Counted from the stretch's first letter, positions 10,301 through 23,492 are shown. The stretch: 64,000 nucleotides of DNA from Bryopsis sp. KO-2023 (GCA_030272585.1 BSYQ01000004.1:1364001-1428000); one strand, 5' to 3'. A program made the numbers and translations. Notes: generated from the sequence alone by a model not told the origin.

Positions 10301-13300
10301 ATGGATGCTGTTGTCTTCCAAACGTTGTTTACCTTGCTGGTTGTAGCAGGAGCCGCTTTTTCGGAAGACTTAGGTAGTATCGATGGGGGCAGCCGACATC
10401 GGTTCTGTTGTTTTGGCTGATCATCGCGACTTTTCGTTTCAACGCGTTCTCTATTATGCGATTGTGGCTGTTTCTCAAATCCAGGATCTTCTCCACGGAA
10501 CGGCAGCACAGGCGGCTGGACCTGGCAGGTAAGAGGACCTCTTGCGCTTATGAATTCTGTTATTTTTGGGGGGGGGTAGAGGCTGGGCTTTTCTCAACGA
10601 CGAATCTCGCGCATCGATCAGGAGACCGACGGGCTCGCGTTGACAGGCTCCGATCCGATCAACGCCGCCGCGATCGCAAGGAAGCTCCTTCAAGAAGTAG
10701 ACCTCTTCGTCAGGGTACGCCTGCGTCCACACGTTCACAATAATGTTAACGAAAACGTTTTGATCGAGTGCGTTTTCTGATTCTGAAAGTTGGCTTGGAG
10801 CCTACCGGTCGCCCTGCACCTGAAGGTAGATTTCCATACGCGTGCTCGTTGAGAGTGACTGGCCCTCGGATCCATGGCTGCGGTGGGGCCTTGGTGGCAA
10901 AAAAGTGGGTTTTGACTGCGGCCCATTGCGTCTCTGGACCAGAATCCCTTGGTGCTACACCAACTGTGTATGTGGGGGCGCATGGGATAAATGATGTTGC
11001 CAGTGCTGAGGTACATATGGGAGAATGAATATCAGTTGTTGGCATACTTTCCCTTTCCCAAGCGCTTGCTGGCAGAATGTCCAATGCTTAAGTTTCCCTT
11101 TTGAACCTCATTCGTGATGAAAGCAGGCCGATATGGACTTCAGGTGATACCCTCAGTGAAAGTCTTCGTCCACGAAGGCTGGACGGGGAATGGCGATGAT
11201 GGAAATGATATTGCATTGCTCCTGCTGGAAAGGGAGTCCACAAAAACGCCAGTCAGACTGCCGGATGCATCCCAGCAGCTGGGGGGAGGTCAAATAGTGA
11301 CGGCAGTGGGTTGGGGCAGGATTTCGAGCAACGGGCCTCTGCCAAGCACACTCCAAATAGCTGATAAACTCGAGTATGTCGGAAACGCAAACTGTTTGAA
11401 TGTTTGGAGCCAAATTAAAGACAACATGCTGTGTGCCCTTGCACCCTCTCAGGGAACATGCCAAGGCAAGTGTCTCGTGTTGAGTTTGGTTTCTTTGTTG
11501 GGAAACCATGTCACAACCTACATCCCGAACCTTTTCCTATCATGACCTGTACCCAGATCTCCACTTTTTTTGAACTGGCGTGGGGGGCGCATATTCATAT
11601 ACGTCCCAGCTTTGTGTTTTCTTTCCAATTGAATGGACTTTTTTGTGCTTTTTCTGCTGCCAGGTGATTCTGGGGGTCCTCTGCTAATCGCCGATGAAAG
11701 CGGAGTCGCAGATTTTGACCTCCTGGTTGGCTTGGTCTCTTTTGGACCAACAGATTGCGGAGGCTCGCAGGAGGGCAAGTTCAAACCAGGGGTATACACC
11801 AGGGTTAGCTCTTTTCGACAGTGGATTGATGAGAAAATGGTGGGTTCTTCTCTTGGTTTCACCCTTTGTTCCTGACACTGTTTGTTTGTTTGTTTGCTCT
11901 GAAGCAATCGATTTAAAGACTGTTGAATTTGTTTTGAAGGGTTCACAAACTTCCACCCCTGAGACATCCCCACCTGTTGAGCCCGAGAGTCCAGTCAACA
12001 ATGCTGAGGATGTTGCTGACGTAGTTGAGTATCGCTGTGGGAAATTGTTTGGTTTGATTACATTGGATTTTGCATGCAAGCTGGGGTTGATGTGGAAGTG
12101 AATTATCACATTGTGAATATTAATGCTCTGGAATGGAGCCCGTTTAGTTGACACTCAGGGCTTATGATTTAACCACATGCATTAACATTGGTTTCTTCTT
12201 GCTATATCATTTCTGGAACAGGGAATATGCCTCGAGGATTGTGACCAACTGAATAGTGATCTCTATGATGCTGCCGGCTCTGGGGATTCCGAAAAAGTCG
12301 AGGTCCACACCCTATTGTTCGAAAAAAAATTGTGAATTCAACGGCAACATCGCTTTTGAAACCAAACAACAGCTAGCAATAAATGGTATTTTCTCTGTGC
12401 ATAAACACATCTCGATCTTTTCCTTTCTCAAGTTTCTTTTGCTTTCCCCTGAAATTGCTGTGAAATGTGCAACCGATTCTGGAATACAGAACTTCTGAAT
12501 GGGTCAAAGTCCAGGATGCAACCCAGGAAATGTTTGGTGGAAAGCACCTATCAACCGCTTAACATCACTTGAAAACTTTTGGTGGTACATAGGCTGGCAT
12601 TCTTTTTTAATAAGAATGTCCACTATTCAGGGCAAAATTTTTCTTTGTCTATATTTATACAAATGATTGCCAATCAACAGGGTGCTGAAGTGTTTGCAAA
12701 TGCTCTGTGATGATACTCGTTTAAAGCAGTGGTGTTTGACTTTTTAGGGGCGACAGTGGATTCGACAAGGCATACTGGAGGCACCCCTTTGTTCATTGCA
12801 GCGCAAAAAGGGGAAGTTGAGATGGTGGTGTTTCTCCTGGAATCAGGTACCCTTGAAATTTGCACCACTTACAAATATTACTCTGGGAAGTTCAGATTCA
12901 TTCAAATGACAAGGCTTGCATGTATAGTCAAAACCAGGATGATATTACCTATTGGTTCTTACATTACATTTTTTTTTTGGGGGGGGGGTGTTCTGGAGCC
13001 AGGTCCAAGTGTTGAAATTTGCCTCAATTTATTTCTTATTTTTTGATTTGCTTTTAAGTCTGGAATCCAAACCACAGTTGGTGAAAAGACTGGGCGTAAT
13101 CCAGCTTCCATTTCTGAATTTTTTTTTCTCATTTCATTTCAGTCTATGCTTGTTTTTTCTTGAGAGAAGATAACAGACGCCAATCCCTATCCTGACCACC
13201 TTTATTTCGAAAAACGCTGATCAATTTCTCAAGAGTATGCAGAGGAACTTTGGTCAAAATGGTGGCTTAATGAATCTCTGGCAATTCATTATGAAACCTT

Positions 13301-14737
13301 CCTCAGTCCTGCTGCTTTTTTTTTTGGTGGCTGTGGGTCAATAAGCAGCAACACGTTAAGGCACAGAATTTGGAATTGAAAGTTGGAATTCAATGACTTC
13401 CTTCAACGATTGCTGATGCAGGAGCCAACATTGATGGACAGAATGCCAAGGGCTACACTGCATTGTTTTTTGCTGCACAATACGGTCAACTGGGTGCTGC
13501 CGACGTCTTGATCAAAGCAGGTAGAATGTGATAGAGAAGTAACCATTGCAGGGGGTCTAGTTGTATTGCACCCCTATTCCAGCTTCATTGCCTTTGAAAC
13601 CAAGCCACAAGATCCCAGTGTTTTTCCAGTATATTCCTATCGTTTTTTTTTTTCAGAGTGAGCTTGGTTTTGTACTTGGTTTACATCTGAAATATCTGAC
13701 CGAGTAGCAAGGCAAAAGATCCCACATACATTATCTTTTTTTTTCATTTTTAGGTTTTCCTAACTTAGGAAAAACTTGAACTTACTCGTGAACAGCAATT
13801 AGTTTTCCATGTTTTCAGGAACTCTTAGCAGCGCTGCCTTCAATTTTTCTCTCTGTGTCCGTGCCCATTTTTCCCTACCACAATAAAACATAGGCATTCC
13901 CTTTCAATCCTTTCACCTTTGGTATCAATTTGTGAAAATTTTATTTAAATGATGCAGACTGAACTGAAACGAGCAGTCTTTGGTTATGTTCAATTCAATT
14001 GTTTTTCCTTTTTTTATTTTTCCTTCGTGAAAGAAAGATTGCACTTGTTTTTCCCTTTCTTCCTTTTGTTATTTCTTGTCCCTTTCCAGAGTTATTTTTG
14101 GCACTGTTTTGCGATTGGTGTGTGATTTGGCAAGAAACCAATGTTAGCTTTTCAGCGGGGGCAACTACGAATTTGAAGACAACCACCACTTTGCTTATGG
14201 CAGCGGGGCAAAACCGAACAGAATGAAAGTGGCATGTGCCCCCATGTGGAAAAAATTCCCACCTGTTGAAAGCCCCCGTCAATTGTAGCATCAGCCGTCT
14301 TCTCAAATGTTTTGTGTAAGGATGCTTCGATAGAACTGGGATATAGGCTGTGTGCTTCGGGTGACAGGTGCCAGTGTGAATGTTCGCAATAACAAAGACG
14401 AAACAGCGTTGCACGAAGCTGCCTATATAGGATAGAATATATTCTGGACACCCAGAGCTGGTCCAATTGCTTTTGGACAAATGGAGCTGAAATAGATGCC
14501 CAGGCCATTGAAGGGGGAACTCCATTGTCGTGGGCAGCAAAATACGGGAGTGGCGAAGCCATTGAAGTTTTGAAAAAGGCTGGCGCTGATCTCGATATCA
14601 AGGACAAGAAAGGGAATACGATCGAGGATAAAATCTGTGTGTGCTTGAAGGTCACAACTGCTGGTAGATTGCGTTGTAGGGAAGGGGCATGCGGAGAAGG
14701 AGAAGAAGCACGCCTGAAAAAATTATTGAAAGGTTGA
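10301..14737 (+). pseudogene. S1 protease-ankyrin family copy with intact protease part but broken ankyrin part
   Basis: Exons: 10301-10373 (signal peptide MDAVVFQTLFTLLVVAGAAFS), 10485-10528, 10580-10714, 10801-11010, 11144-11465, 11664-11839, 11940-12020, 12222-12302, 12748-12846, 13422-13520, 14368-14737. Protease motifs are all present: [24 protein letters not shown]. The intron before GDSGGP begins GC (AAG|GCAAGT). The 118-nt ankyrin exon (ELLSKGADL type in other copies) cannot be found between 12303 and 12747, and without it the phase-0 exon meets a phase-1 exon. The last exon is 17 nt longer than its 353-nt homologues: a block near 14425-14442 introduces a stop, and an extra base follows in the LDN-GAE region. 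The protease half could still be made as a truncated secreted enzyme. The tail sequence itself (CREGACGEGEEARLKKLLKG) is still recognisable. Confidence 0.7.
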
Positions 14738-15894
14738 TGATAAGGCATACGTGGTATACCCTTTCGTTCCGGTATCCCAAGGGGGTGGGTGCAGCAGTGC
14801 CGTTATTTTTTCTTTGCTGTTGGTCTGATACATTTTTTTCAGGGGATTTAAGAGAGTTTTCTGAACATTCTCAAAATTCTGTACATTAATGGCCAAAGTA
14901 GGAGTGGAAAATAGATCACCAGTAGTGGATGGACGACAATGTGGTGGGATAAATGGAGGGGAGAAGGGGCTGGTGGCTTTCTCGTTTTCTGCAGATTTGA
15001 GACTGCTGCCTGATAACATCTGTAACTCGCTGAGTAAGGAAGGATGAGAGGACACACAAGCACACAGGACCACATAGCTTTTCGAGACTGTTGGCTTGAG
15101 CATCACTGCAAATCCAATTCTACAAAAGGTAGCTCTAAAATAGAAAAACTAGTGGAAAAAGAAACGGCCGCGACCTGAATCCACAATCAAGATGAAAAAA
15201 AGAGCCTGCCTGCCTGACAATAGTTTGACGTTTGTTGCAACAAACGTCAAATTTGCCGTTCTAGTCCAAGCAAAAACACACATTGTTTCTCGTATCTTGG
15301 AAGGCTCTCTTGAAGTTGTTCTCTTCATCGTAATCCACTCCATCCCTTAGTAAAAATTCAGCCCAAAAAAGTCAGCTCTAGAAAACCCTCCACAGGTGCA
15401 TCTAAAATAAAGTATACCCAGTAAAAATCCCTTGTGCATCCACCTGATAATGCTCTGTTTTAATGGGAGGAAAAAAACAAGTGTGGCATTAAACAAAAAC
15501 AATCAAATACATGGACAATGCAGTTCTTTTCTTCTAAAACTGGATCAAACACAAGAAAAGACAGCCGCTTTCACTTGGGGGGATAAATAAAGGCACCCAA
15601 CTAAAAAAAATAACAATTCTCGCGGATATGTACTGAGAAAAAAAAAAAAACAAAGCAAAACACTGGAAGAACGCAGTGCAGTTCGAAAACGATGTCGCTG
15701 GTTGATTTTTTTTTTTGCTAGCGAAGCTGCAACAGGGGCATGGCTACATGTAAACTTCCTGCCAAAAAAGTTTCTGCATCACCCTCTGACCAAAACCTGC
15801 AGCAAAAAACAATGCAGTTGAACCATTGTCTGGCCGTCAACGTTGGCTCCTGCATCAACAATCATCAAAGCAAGTGTCCCTTGATCGGCTTGAA
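14738..15894. other. Intergenic with a perfect 28-bp palindrome
   Basis: No coding exons recognised. At 15224-15251 there is a perfect 28-bp palindrome with half-site TTTGACGTTTGTTG. The rest is AT-rich sequence between two convergent family copies. Confidence 0.5.
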
Positions 15895-17060
15895 ACTTGA
15901 CAAAAACATACACAATCGGCGTAGCACCAAGGGATTCTGGTCCAGAAACGCACTGTGCCGCCGTCAGAACCCACTTTTTCCCGACCAAGGCCCACCGCAG
16001 CCGTGCGGTCGAGTGCCAGTCACCCTCAGCGAGCACGCGTACGTGAATCTACCTTCAGATTACGATTCGTTATGAACGGTTTTTATCTTTTTTGACACCT
16101 TTATCTTTACGGGTTTGTTTCTTACGATTTCGTTGTGGAGTTCATTTCTTGGAGATTGAGCAAGGTCGCTTCTCTAACATTGATCGCAATGATCGTATTT
16201 GCCCGGTGTGCCACCTTGCAGTTGAGGATGAGATACATTTTATATATGATTGTTGTGGTTATTCGGATATTCGTCGGCACTACTCCTGGATCTTTCGATA
16301 TACGTCTCCGAAAGATCTTTTTTCCAAGATATCTAGTAGGCTTTTGGCTTCTATTTTGTTTTCAATGTATAAACGTCGGCAATCTCTTTTACCTTAATCA
16401 TTTTGTTTCTTTGAAACGGTGGGCTTTTCTTCGTCCAGGGAGCTTTCTTTTGGGTGGGTTTTTTCTTTTGTTGTTCTTACCTTGTATTACTTTGGCATTA
16501 TGGGGGGTGATGGCCTCTTTTTGCTGTAATTGATTGATTGATTGATTGAATCTACCTTCAGGTGCAGGGTTGCCTCCCTGATCCAACCCGATTTTCAGAA
16601 TCAGACAGCGCACTCGATCGGTGCAGAGAACGTGTGGAGGCTGGCGCACCCCGACGAACAGGCCTGCATCTTGAAGCAGATTCCTTGCGGTCGAGACGGC
16701 AGGGATCGGATCGGATTCTGTCAAGCGGATCTCCTGAACGAGGCGAGTAGTCGTCAAGACTCCAGGCTTTCTCCAAGTAATCAATCAATCAAACATATTG
16801 CCTGAGGAGCCACTCTCCAAGTAAATAGATTTCACAATCGCAAAAGATCGGCCCACCTGCTGGCTCCATGGCTCCAGCAGCCGTTTCGTGGAGATGCTAC
16901 AAAACCCCACACTGTACAAATTACAGGGCGCACACTCAAAACGAAAAAGTCGCGAAGACCAGCCAAAACAACGAAACTGATGCTACCTGATACTTGTGAG
17001 AAAACGGGCGTTGTTGCGCCAGCAAGGCAAACGCCGCATGAAAAAAAACAGTGTTCGTTT
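15895..17060 (-). pseudogene. Dead 5' half of an S1 protease-ankyrin copy, split by a LINE fragment
   Basis: Minus-strand remnants in order: signal-peptide exon about 16985-17058, micro-exon about 16848-16890, pro-segment about 16650-16760, and protease exon 1 in two pieces on either side of the insertion at 16059-16546. The start codon has become ACG at the position of ATG in its homologues (17056-17058). The catalytic motif reads LTAAQC, so the histidine is replaced by glutamine. No aspartate, serine or ankyrin exons follow downstream. An upstream palindrome like that of the live copies is still visible near 17310-17331. Confidence 0.75.
16059..16546 (+). mobile_element. 5'-truncated LINE 3' end with TGAT-repeat tail and target-site duplication
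   Basis: The insert is bounded by a 15-bp direct repeat, TGAATCTACCTTCAG, at 16044-16058 and 16547-16561. It encodes a LINE-type C-terminal zinc knuckle (CPVCHLAVEDEIHFIYDCC, in the frame ending at 16397) and ends in a (TGAT)n tail. The same 3' end, GGTGATGGCCTCTTTTTGC then TGATT repeats, recurs near 24573-24630 and in shorter form at 17632-17668. It interrupts protease exon 1 of the dead copy. Confidence 0.85.
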
Positions 17061-18034
17061 CCATCAGAACAAGGCAAACTTCGAATTTGTTTTGCTAAAA
17101 ACGACCCGAACAAAAACATCGGATTTCGGGGGAGGGGGGGCCGAAATATTTTTTGGGGGGACCACTTTCATTTTTGTACCGTGCAGTAGAAAATCTGTTG
17201 AATAGGATTTTTTTTTTGTTCTTGCTGGCTTTCTTGGGGGGGGGGGAAATTGTTTTAGGCCCCGCCCCCCCCCCCCCTTGGAAGGTCCTTAGGTGACCCT
17301 TTCATGTGATTTCACTCACACTTCGTGCAAGACGAAGAATTTTCATTGGCGGCGAGATACTCTTCCAAGGAGACGACGCTCGTGTTTGTTCTAGTTGTCC
17401 AATCAGTCAATCAATCTTCTATTTAGCCAGCTAAATAGAAGTTTTTCTGCCTTGGGACAGCGCACAAGATCATGTCGCCCGCCATCTATTGCACAAAGTA
17501 CAACAGAATGTAATTTGTAATTTATTCTGAGATGGTTTCTTTTATTAGCTCTTTCTAATGAGTATTCCCCACGTATCACTCTAAAATCAACCACCCATAA
17601 TCTGTAGTGCTTTGTATTTTGGGAACGAGTATGTGTGCCTCTTTTTGCTCTAATTGATTGATTGATTGCCTTTTGGTGATACTTAACGCAGATCACAGTT
17701 TTTAAATATGGACTTTCTTTCTGAAATCTGATAACAGACTTTAGTTGTAACTTGAAGCATGACTTTACTGCATAGTCTCATTAATTAAAACATATAACAG
17801 GGTGGGTGGGTCGTCAGTGCTTTTTCTCAGTTATGGTAAAGGATTAGTCCCTTCTGTACGATACTTTTGGGGTGTCCAAAAATAATCCCTGAAATCCCTT
17901 GAGAAAGGCCCAAGTCTGTTAGCCATCCAATTGTATGGCAAAAAAAAATCTGACGCACAAAACGTAAAAAAACCCAGAACTATTGCATTTTGGTGGTGCA
18001 AAATGAAAAGAAAACACACTCATTTTTTGTCACA
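17061..18034. other. Intergenic with LINE tail remnant
   Basis: Contains the decayed upstream region of the dead protease copy (palindrome about 17310-17331), G/C homopolymers near 17235-17275, and a short LINE-type 3' tail (CCTCTTTTTGC followed by TGATT repeats) at about 17637-17668. No gene recognised. Confidence 0.45.
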
Positions 18035-20355
18035 TCAATCTTTTAGAATATCTAAAAGGCGTCCTTTCTCTCCTTCACCGCATGTCCCTTCCCTACATTC
18101 TGTGTAGATACGCATCGACAGGCACAAACAGATTTTATCTTCGGCCGTACTCGCAGCCCTGTCAATGATACTCAGATCAGCACCGGCCTCTTTCAGAACT
18201 TCAATGGCTTTTCCACTCCCAAAATTGGCTGCCCAGAGCATTGGGGTTCTATCATAGCTGTCTTGGGCATCTATTTCAGCTCCATTGTCCAAAAGCAATT
18301 GGATCAACTCTGGATTTTCAGCATAGGCAGCAAAGTGCAAGGGTGTCACGCCTTCATCATCGCGAGCATTCACATTAGCACCTGTGAACCAAAGCAAAAA
18401 GCCTTTATCTCAGTTCCATCAAAGCTTCCTTGCTCATAACATTTCAGACAGCTGCTATACATCGGTCATCAAATTTCAACAGGTGGGAGATTTGTGAAAA
18501 AATCAAAGAACACAAAGAACACCTGATTCTATCAAAAGATTCTCACGCATAACATTCCAGAAGACTAGTGTTCCACAAGGGGGCACCTGATTCCACGAGA
18601 AACTCTGCCACCTCAGTTTCGTTTCCTATCGCTGCAATGATCAAAGGAGTGAACCCACTGTCTGCTTTCAAATCCACATTTGCCCCTGATTGGAAACATC
18701 CAATGACAACCCCAAAAAATTAGGATCACAGCTGCAGATATCTATTGAAGAAAGCTTCACCATCAAGGTAAGGGTCTCCATTGAATGTTTCCTGCTTTGA
18801 TTTAGAGGATAGGGTCAACATTTTCGATTCCACTCCAAGTGCAGCAACAAGCAGTGGAGCTGATGCATAAGCATATAATTTGAAATGGGGTGGTGTTTGC
18901 CAAATCAGGCACGTCTGCTGCTTGAGAGGACCACTGATGACTTATTGTTTAAAGTAGAGAAGGAAATTTGATTAGGGTCTTAAAAATCCCACATGAAAAT
19001 GGCAAATGCCACCCTTTTGACGAATGTTAATCACCGGTAACTATTTGTTGGAAGGGCAAAAACAAGTGTAGCCTTTTTTTCTAATAAAGGAAATACATGG
19101 AAAGAGACGAAATTGAGAAGGTGGTGATTTTAGATTCACGATTTCCTCCTAGGGGGAAGCAAATCCAATTAAAAAACAAGTGTAAAGCGCATGGGGCTTC
19201 TCTATCCCAGTGTATATACCTGCTTCGACCAAGACCTGGGCAGCGTCCAACTGACCCTCTTGAGCAGTATAATACAATGCAGTTAGGCCTTCGTCATTCT
19301 GCACATCAATGTTGGCCCCTGCAGCAACAATCGTTTATAAGGTAGCATTAAAAGTTTAAATCTGAACTGGAACAAAACTGATCCCTGTGTCTAGGGTTGA
19401 CTAATTCGTGTTCTTCCAAATGCACAGGTGCCCCTGAAACTATTAATGGTAAACGTGTTGCTGCTTGACAATTGATACGGACCATCTAGACAAAAGCAGG
19501 AGGAATGAGGGCAGGGTCAAGCTGGTGGGTTTTCTCCAAACCAAGGTGGCAGGGGTGGAGGAGGTCTAAAAAGGGCATTATCGTTTTTCTCTCGAGGAAA
19601 AACAGGCATGTAAAACACTGAAATGAACATTTTGATTCAGAATTGCAAGTGAAAGCTGGGTCACGGCCAGTGTATTTACCGTGTCTGCAGATTTGGATCC
19701 AAGATTAAATGGTATCTCACAGCATTTTTGGGGAAAAAAAAGAAAACTAAAACTCGGCAAATCAAAATGTTGTGTTTTGGGTCTAATTCGGAAAACAGCA
19801 TCACCACCAGGGGGGAGGGGATCTTTTCGAAGCAAAACTCTTTGTTGCAAATTCTACTGTACTGCCACTCCTATTGCACCGCCATAGACGACGTGCTCAT
19901 CAAAAAGAAAATTCAAGTTGATCAGAATTTGGCAAACCTATTGTTACTTTAGTGATGATTATCATGGTTGTCTCATTTTACCTATGCACACAAAGAAATA
20001 TGAACAATTTTTATGAATTTGAATTAATGTGAGCAGTATTTGCTGGTGGGGCAAGTTTTCCCAAACTTAGACCACCTGATTCCAGGAGAAACACCAACAC
20101 TTCGACCTTCCCACTATAGGCTGCAGCAATTAAAGCAGTGCTTCCAAAATCATTCTTCATATCCACAGCCGCCCCTAGAGAAACAAACACCACAACGCGT
20201 ACAACTAGTATTGTAGAGCCTCTGTATTTGCGAACAAATCAACTGCAGCTCGACGTCAATTTTTGAAGAAAGCACAGAGAAAATGAGTGTTATTTTGCTT
20301 TGAATTGTGTGAATCCAACATTTTTCGGAAAAAAATGACGCCAGTGTTTGTACGA

Positions 20356-20394
<39 letters not shown>

Positions 20395-23300
20395 CTGTGT
20401 GCAAAAAGAGTACCAATTGGCAGATTCCAATACTGGAGCTTAACTCTGGAAGAAACTATAGGAAAGGAAACACTGGAAAAATGCGATGTGGTCGCCAGTC
20501 AATTTAAAATATTTAATTGCAAGGAAGCTGAAACAGGGATGAGGTTGAATTTAGAGTCCCTGAAAAGAAAAGAAAAAAACACATGGAGCTTCTTCATCCT
20601 TGTATATTTACCTGCTTCGACCAAGACCTCGACAACATCCAACTGACCCTCATCTGCAGCAATATCCAATGCACCCGCGCCGTCATAGTCCTCGGCATCA
20701 ATGTCGGCCCCTGCAGCAATTGAAGGAAGTGTTGAAAGAAAAACACTTTAAACTGGACAAACCATACTACGTAGTATTCAGGGTGACATAACACCACAGA
20801 ATGAAGGCAGCGTCCAAGCTTTTGTCAAAGAAAAATATACTCGGACCACCACCTGCTGTAGGGAGCTAATTTTCAAGCACACACATTTTTTGGTTGCGAA
20901 TAAATATTGGGAATAAATACTGGGACTGCTTTGGCATGCAAAAGGATATTGTTAGAGAGACTGTGGATGGAAGGATTTTCAGTCGTCTCGACGCATTCCA
21001 TTTGTTTCTCATATTGTCATTTGTAATTGCCCTTGTCTAAATCAAATGTCCTTAGGGAAACGCAGTAAGAATCTCTCTGTTTTTGCATGCGTCGTCACCA
21101 TCAAAAAAAAAAAGGCGATCACCTTCTTCAATTAGAATTTTAACACTTTCCACATGACCCTTCTCAGCAGCAACATGCAATGGAGTATATTGCAGCTCTT
21201 TGTGTGTGGATGACAAATCAGCCCCCTTCAAAATCAGCTCCTGAAAATCAACAAGCACATCTCCACTTTGACTTGTATTTTTATCATAAAACAAGGCAGT
21301 TTTTCCATGGCTTGAATAATAAAGCAATAATTGAAAAGGCACCTTGACTTTGTCGAGGTCCCCTGAACCGGCAGCAGCATAGAGACCAACATTCAGCTGG
21401 TCACAGGCCTCGCGGCATATTTCCTGTTCCGAAAAAAATTGATACAGCACGGAAAATCCGAAGAGTGTTGGGGCGAGGCATTCATATTCATTCAAATGTG
21501 GTACTTCACTAAACTGCAACTGAAATGGAATTTAGCACATCCAAATTCCACACACAATCCAAACCATGAGTGTGGGCTTATCCAAACCATGCGATCGAGA
21601 AGTACCTTGGCAGGATCATCAACGTTTTCGGCTGGACTCTCAGCCTCACTCGGAGGGGATGTCTCAGCGGAAGAAGTTTGTGAACCCTTCAAGCAAAAAA
21701 ACAAGTACCTGTTAAACATGCCTACATATAATAATGCTAAATTGAATTGAGTGCCATATCTGAGTCCCCACACGTATGAATGTTTCAGCATTATGGTGAG
21801 TGATGCTGACTTTTTTTGTTACTCAGGATTGTAAATGATTCGATCGATTGGTTTGTTCAGGGCACACACGCACGAAGTGTCAGGAACAACGAATCGCATG
21901 CATTAAAGAAACCTACCATTTTTTCATCAATCCACTGGCGAAAAGAGCTAACCCTGGTGTAGACTCCTGGTTTGAACTTGCCCTCCTGTGAACTTCCACA
22001 ATCATCAGGTCCAAAAGAAACCAAGCCAACCAGGAGGTCAAAATCTGCGACTCCACTTTCATCGGCGATCAGCAGAGGGCCCCCAGAATCACCTGGCACA
22101 AAAAAAGTCCATTTAATTGAAACATATGGGTCAGAGTATATAACCCCTACACCAGTGGCAAAAAAGTGGATTTAGAAATAGTTGTGATCGGGACTGAATT
22201 AGGACAGAGGTAACGGTTGTCAGAAGTATGGTGGATCTTAAAAACCAGATTTATAGCTTTGAATAATTATCTTTGATGGTCACATGAACTTGCCGTGGCA
22301 TGTTCCCTGAGAGGTTGCATGGGCACACATCATGTTGTCTTTGATTTGGCTCCAGACGTTCAGGCAGTTTATGTTTTTGATGTACTCGAGGTCATCAGCC
22401 ACTTGGAGGGTGCTTGGCAGAGGCCCGTTGCTCAAAATCCTGCCCCAACCCAGAGCCGCCACTATTTGACCTCCCCCCAGCTGCTGGGATGCATCCGGCA
22501 GCCGGACTGGCGTTTTTGTGGACTCTCTTTCCAGCAAGAGTAACGCAATATCGTTTCCATCGTCCCCATTTCCTGTCCAGCCTTCGTGGACGAAGACTTT
22601 CACTGAGGGGATCACCTGAAGTTCAGAATTTTAACATGAATGAAATGTCCCAATCGATTACGACCACCAGATATCCCATGTGAGATATTCTTGTGTAAAA
22701 GCTGCTATGGCTGCCTGATCTGCCAAAACTGCACATGCCAACTGATACATTCTTCCATGTTACGCCCTGATCAACGAACAATACCTCAGAACCAGCTCCA
22801 TCATCAATTCCATACGCCCCGACATATACAGTCGGCGTAGCACCAACGGATTCTGGTCCCGAGACGCAATGGGCCGCCGTCAAAACCCACTTTTTTGCCA
22901 CCAACGCCCCACCGCAGCCATGGATCCGAGGGCCAGTCACCCTCAACGAGCACGCGTATGGAAATCTACCTTCAGGTGCAGGGTGGCCTCCCTGCTCCAA
23001 GCCGATTTTCACTTTCATAAAACGCATTCGATCAAAACGTTTTCGTTAACATTATTGTGAACGTGTGGACGCTGGCGTACCCTGACGAAGAGGTCTACTT
23101 CTTGAAGCAGGTTCCTTGCGATCGCGGCGGCGCCGATCGGATCGGAGCCTGTCAACGCGAGCCCGTCGGTCTCCTGATCGATGCGCGAGATTCGTTGTTG
23201 AGAAAAGCCCAGCCTCTACCCCCCAAAAAAATCAGAATTCATAAGCGCAAGAGGTCCTCTCACCTGCCAGCTCCAGCCGCCTGTGCTGCCGTTTCGTGGA

Positions 23301-23492
23301 GAAGATCCTGGATTTGAGAAACAGCCATATCTTTCAGATTGCTTTTTTTTCTTTCAAACACGCTGCGCTGTGAAACAGAAAATCGCGACGAGCAGGCAAA
23401 TCAACAAAACCGATACTACCTAAGTCTTCTGAGAAAACAGCCGTTGTCGCAACCAGCAAGGCAAGCGCCCAATGGAAAAGAACATACTTCAT
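18035..23492 (-). CDS. Secreted S1 serine protease with ankyrin repeats and Cys-rich tail, complete, longest copy
   Basis: Fourteen exons, all in frame (660 codons with stop): 23420-23492, 23264-23307, 23081-23215, 22785-22991, 22294-22615, 21917-22092, 21606-21686, 21343-21423, 21123-21240, 20612-20710, 20076-20174, 19220-19318, 18587-18685, 18035-18381. Signal peptide from MKYVLFHWALALLVATTAVFS, chosen because this ATG aligns with its paralogues. Protease: LTAAHCVSG (His), NDIALLLLE (Asp), GDSGGP (Ser). The residue six before the Ser is Gly, which argues against trypsin-like Arg/Lys preference. The intron before GDSGGP starts GC (ACG|GCAAGT). An acidic Ser/Pro linker follows, then a C-x3-C segment, a 118-nt ankyrin exon, four 99-nt single-repeat exons and the terminal exon with two repeats and [14 protein letters not shown]. 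It has the most repeats of any copy here. Inferred: a secreted zymogen with a protein-binding tail. Confidence 0.85.
20359..20391. repeat. (AT)n microsatellite
   Basis: A perfect AT dinucleotide run in an intron between two ankyrin exons of the minus-strand protease gene. Confidence 0.9.

Noticed and set aside
20359..20391. AT run as telomere or origin signal
   Set aside because: It is a simple (AT)n microsatellite within an intron.
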